Source: Savagea sp. (GTDB lineage: Bacteria; Bacillota; Bacilli; Bacillales_A; Planococcaceae). Taken from it: a DNA stretch of 5,339 nt. Location of the stretch: the NCBI GenBank assembly GCA_030152265.1, contig JASLHQ010000218.1:1-5339 (forward strand), read 5' to 3'. Made by a program: the position numbers and the translations under genes. Shown in pieces: positions 4,752 to 5,339 of this stretch (positions are counted from its first letter, which is position 1; each line of letters begins with the position of its first letter). Below the pieces are notes generated by a model. That model was not told where the DNA came from. It saw only the letters and a program-made list of their open reading frames with translations, and ran no database searches.

Positions 4752-5339
4752 TTATTTTGCTTCTAAATCTTCAATTGAGTCGATGTCGACATATGTTGGA
4801 ACGACTAAACCGATTTTTGCACCTGTTAAGTTCACGCCTACATTGTCAATGTCATCTTTGAACTGCTCGTATAAGTCACCGTGTGTTGCTGGTAACCAAG
4901 CTGCCACCATTGCGTCCGCTTCGCCACCTGCAATTGCTTGCCACATGATCGCATTGTCAAGCGGTGTTAATGTCACTGTGTAACCTAAGTCTTCTAACAC
5001 TTTACCGACAACGTTTGTCGATGAAATTTCAGAATCCCACTCAACGTAAACGAGTTCGATCTCGCCTGTACCTTCTTCAACGCCTTCTGTCCAAGTAGCG
5101 ACTTTTTCTTCATTCGCTTCTACCCAGTTCGCTGCTGCTTCTGCTGGTGAAGTTCCTTCTTCGATTTCAGCCATCACTGCTTCCATATCGTCTGTCGTCC
5201 ATTCGAACTGCTCTAGCAATTTGTAAGCATTTGGATTGTCGTCTTTAAATCCTTTACGTGTCATCGTGTTGATTGTTTCTTCATCACCGAACACGCCTTT
5301 CGGATCTTCTAAATATTTTAAGTCATATTTAGCGAATTT
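4752..5339 (-). CDS. opuAC: Glycine betaine ABC transporter substrate-binding protein OpuAC, N-terminally truncated by the window
   Basis: The frame is open to the right edge and gives 195 residues starting KFAKYDLKYLEDPKG, then a stop at 4752-4754. The GTG at 5294 is internal. Bacillus subtilis OpuAC has about 293 residues, so about 100 residues (lipoprotein signal and first lobe) are missing. OpuAC is the lipid-anchored receptor that binds glycine betaine outside the cell and delivers it to the OpuAA-OpuAB importer for osmoprotection. The visible order is that of B. subtilis OpuAC: a YDLKYLEDPKGVFG-type segment, then RKGF, then a lobe beginning VYVEWDSEISSTN and ending in SIEDLEAK. Expected ligand residues are present: Trp of VEWDSE (codon 5037-5039), and Trp and His of AAWLPATH (codons 4896-4898 and 4881-4883), matching the Trp178, Trp225 and His230 positions I recall for B. 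subtilis OpuAC. The third Trp would lie just off the window. The fragment is very acidic. OpuAA and OpuAB would be expected beyond the right edge. Confidence 0.93.
   Translation of the reverse strand, partial: KFAKYDLKYLEDPKGVFGDEETINTMTRKGFKDDNPNAYKLLEQFEWTTDDMEAVMAEIEEGTSPAEAAANWVEANEEKVATWTEGVEEGTGEIELVYVEWDSEISSTNVVGKVLEDLGYTVTLTPLDNAIMWQAIAGGEADAMVAAWLPATHGDLYEQFKDDIDNVGVNLTGAKIGLVVPTYVDIDSIEDLEAK

Noticed and set aside
4591..4983. Plus-strand 130-codon frame opposite the opuAC end
   Set aside because: It crosses the opuAC terminator and the promoter of the small membrane protein and lies antisense to conserved OpuAC coding sequence.
1..5339. Mobile element, CRISPR array, tRNA, rRNA, riboswitch or defence system
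   Set aside because: I found no transposase, terminal inverted repeats, regularly spaced repeats, cloverleaf or known riboswitch core. Genes and short intergenic regions account for the whole window.

Overview
This 5.3 kb window looks like ordinary chromosome from a low-to-moderate GC Firmicute of the Bacillaceae (Bacillus, Anoxybacillus or Geobacillus type). The evidence is strong AGGAGG-type ribosome binding sites, sigma-A promoters including extended -10 forms, U-tract hairpin terminators, a lipobox lipoprotein, an OpuAC-type glycine betaine binding protein, and a YkwC-like dehydrogenase. I see no insertion sequence, phage gene, tRNA, rRNA or CRISPR array. The genus is an inference.

Layout. 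At the left edge a 5'-truncated FAD-dependent monooxygenase (+, 1-1066) is followed after 45 nt by a complete beta-hydroxyacid dehydrogenase of the 3-hydroxyisobutyrate dehydrogenase superfamily (+, 1112-1984). They look like the end of one operon, closed by a strong hairpin terminator (1986-2017). That terminator also serves the convergent gene for a single-pass membrane-anchored protein (-, 2018-2515, TTG start). A 124 bp divergent intergenic region with two back-to-back promoters separates this gene from a lipoprotein gene (+, 2640-3221).

The lipoprotein gene converges with a PLP-dependent amino acid racemase of the ornithine racemase/YhfX type (-, 3222-4289). The two stop codons touch, and both lie in the loop of a shared bidirectional terminator. 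Upstream of the racemase on the same strand is a small three-helix membrane protein (-, 4355-4585). It has a clear promoter (TTGTAT-17-TATAAT), and no terminator lies between it and the racemase, so the two probably form a two-gene unit. At the right edge is the C-terminal two thirds of opuAC (-, 4752-5339), the substrate-binding protein of a glycine betaine ABC importer, ended by its own terminator (4676-4713).

Functionally the window is a set of short transcription units, not one pathway: an oxidoreductase pair, two surface proteins of unknown role, an amino acid racemase with a small membrane protein, and the end of an osmoprotectant uptake operon. I do not see a new multi-gene system. The most interesting items are the orphan ornithine-racemase-like enzyme, the shared terminator that contains both stop codons, and the very acidic, domain-permuted OpuAC.
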